The position numbers were made by a program, and so were the translations under genes. Positions 63,321 through 64,000 of a stretch of DNA of 64,000 nt are shown here, in pieces. Origin of the DNA: Symbiodinium microadriaticum (lineage: Eukaryota > Sar > Dinophyceae > Suessiales > Symbiodiniaceae); assembly GCA_001939145.1 (NCBI GenBank), contig LSRX01000579.1, forward strand, positions 329,742-393,741, in the 5' to 3' direction. The notes under the pieces were generated by a model, which was given only the letters and a program-made list of their open reading frames with translations, did no database searches and was not told the origin of the DNA. Positions within the stretch are counted from its first letter, which is position 1, and the number at the start of each line of letters is the position of its first letter.

Positions 63321-64000
63321 CGGCAGGTGAGAAACTCTCCACAGGGATTTGCTTCATAGCTATAATCACTGGAGTTCTCAATCTGCAGCCACTTGCCCCC
63401 CTCGCTCTGCAAGAAAGTCGTCCTGCAACACCAGTAGTCCGCGTCGTACCACTCGCGCCCGTCCATTAACACAGTGGCGGCCGGACTGTAGTGCATCTTC
63501 CAGCCGCAGCCTAGGGAGTGCATCCCTGCAACGCCCACTTTCTCCAGAATCTCGGCCGGGAGGTCCATCTTGGGCACGCGGTCCGGCAGGGACCTAGGAA
63601 TCTCAGTGAAGGCCCGAATGTGCCCTCTTTCTCCCAAAGGGCTCCTCAAGTGCAGCTTTCGGTGGCCGGCTCCGCCGTCATGCTTCAGCTGCCAGCCTCG
63701 TCGAAGCAGCTTTCCCACGGCCAGCAATGGGCACCGCACCGGGCCCACCACGCAGTTTTCGCGAATAAGGCAGCGCTTGCCTGCCACATCCTCAAGAAGG
63801 AACTCGTAGCGCTTCACGCCCTTGGTGCCGATGGTGTTGCCCTGGGCGTCGGTGAGCAGCGGGGCCGCGGAGTCGGCGAGTTCCTCGCCCAGGTGCCGAA
63901 ACGACTCAGGGACCATTGAGGCATCTGCCCCCGAGTCTAGGATAATCTCGCACTGCATGCCGTCCTGGGCCTCGCCATCGGCAGGGGGGAATTTGGCCTT
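63293..64000 (-). CDS. Copia aspartic protease region, open at the window edge
   Basis: The frame enters from beyond 64000 and contains IILDSGADASMVPESF (about 63945), the D-S-G-A catalytic motif of retroviral-type aspartic proteases, and then LLTDAQGNTIGTKGVKRYEF, the usual second strand. It continues through a Trp/Tyr-rich linker to a TGA at 63293. The protease cuts the polyprotein. Gag and the 5' LTR must lie to the right of the window. Confidence 0.75.
   Translation of the reverse strand, partial: KAKFPPADGEAQDGMQCEIILDSGADASMVPESFRHLGEELADSAAPLLTDAQGNTIGTKGVKRYEFLLEDVAGKRCLIRENCVVGPVRCPLLAVGKLLRRGWQLKHDGGAGHRKLHLRSPLGERGHIRAFTEIPRSLPDRVPKMDLPAEILEKVGVAGMHSLGCGWKMHYSPAATVLMDGREWYDADYWCCRTTFLQSEGGKWLQIENSSDYSYEANPCGEFLTCRCPESRSST

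Larger units (their letters stand above)
59225..64000 (-). mobile_element. Copia-type retrotransposon, 5' part beyond the window
   Basis: On the minus strand the order is aspartic protease, integrase zinc-binding part, integrase core (internally deleted), reverse transcriptase, RNase H, then a membrane segment and a Cys/His-rich end. Integrase before reverse transcriptase is the Ty1/copia order. The coding region changes frame at least five times, so this copy is very likely defective. LTRs cannot be identified because the upstream one is outside the window. Confidence 0.85.

Overview
The window looks like nuclear DNA of a dinoflagellate, probably Symbiodiniaceae-like. This is inferred from four things: TTTAGGG/CCCTAAA telomere-type repeats scattered through most of it; a gene whose introns mostly begin with GC or GA and end in AG, usually followed by G; a LINE and a copia-type element of the kind common in these genomes; and abundant microsatellites with no bacterial gene organisation. 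No rRNA, tRNA or CRISPR array was recognised.

The main host gene is a PACRG homologue (the protein of the axonemal doublet-microtubule inner junction) on the + strand, about 21.16-35.63 kb. I could follow it through 14 exons of 17-71 nt whose phases join without a break. Its introns hold telomere-like repeats, MITE-like elements, microsatellites and a broken unrelated coding relic. Several exons have a CCCTAAA block just upstream and a TTTAGGG block just downstream, so those introns tend to start G-rich and end C-rich. Exon-like segments with the same boundaries lie at 1.06-7.73 kb (unidentified gene or genes) and 18.75 kb.

Layout: 0-0.24 kb, 73-bp tandem repeat with perfect hairpins; 0.36-8.6 kb, telomere-like arrays, exon-like segments, microsatellites and MITEs; 8.77-16.73 kb, a full-length minus-strand LINE with a 13-bp target-site duplication, encoding ORF1, endonuclease plus reverse transcriptase, zinc fingers and a C-terminal ubiquitin-specific-protease domain; 16.74-17.33 kb, the ACAT microsatellite it landed in; 17.4-21 kb, repeats and MITEs; 21.16-35.8 kb, PACRG; 35.9-38.5 kb, triplet and tetranucleotide repeats; 38.93-41.31 kb, a sharply bounded AT-rich island without telomere-like repeats; 41.4-57 kb, GC-richer sequence with a C48 (Ulp1-like) protease fragment, a duplicated 290-bp module, a minisatellite and exon-like open segments; 59.2-64 kb, a minus-strand copia-type element cut by the window edge, with an extra transmembrane and Cys/His-rich C-terminus.

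Both retroelements carry frameshifts and are probably decayed, although recoding is not excluded. The least ordinary points are the PACRG gene with micro-exons and almost no GT donors, the complementary telomere-like intron ends, the USP-bearing LINE, two TA-flanked MITE families and the AT-rich island.
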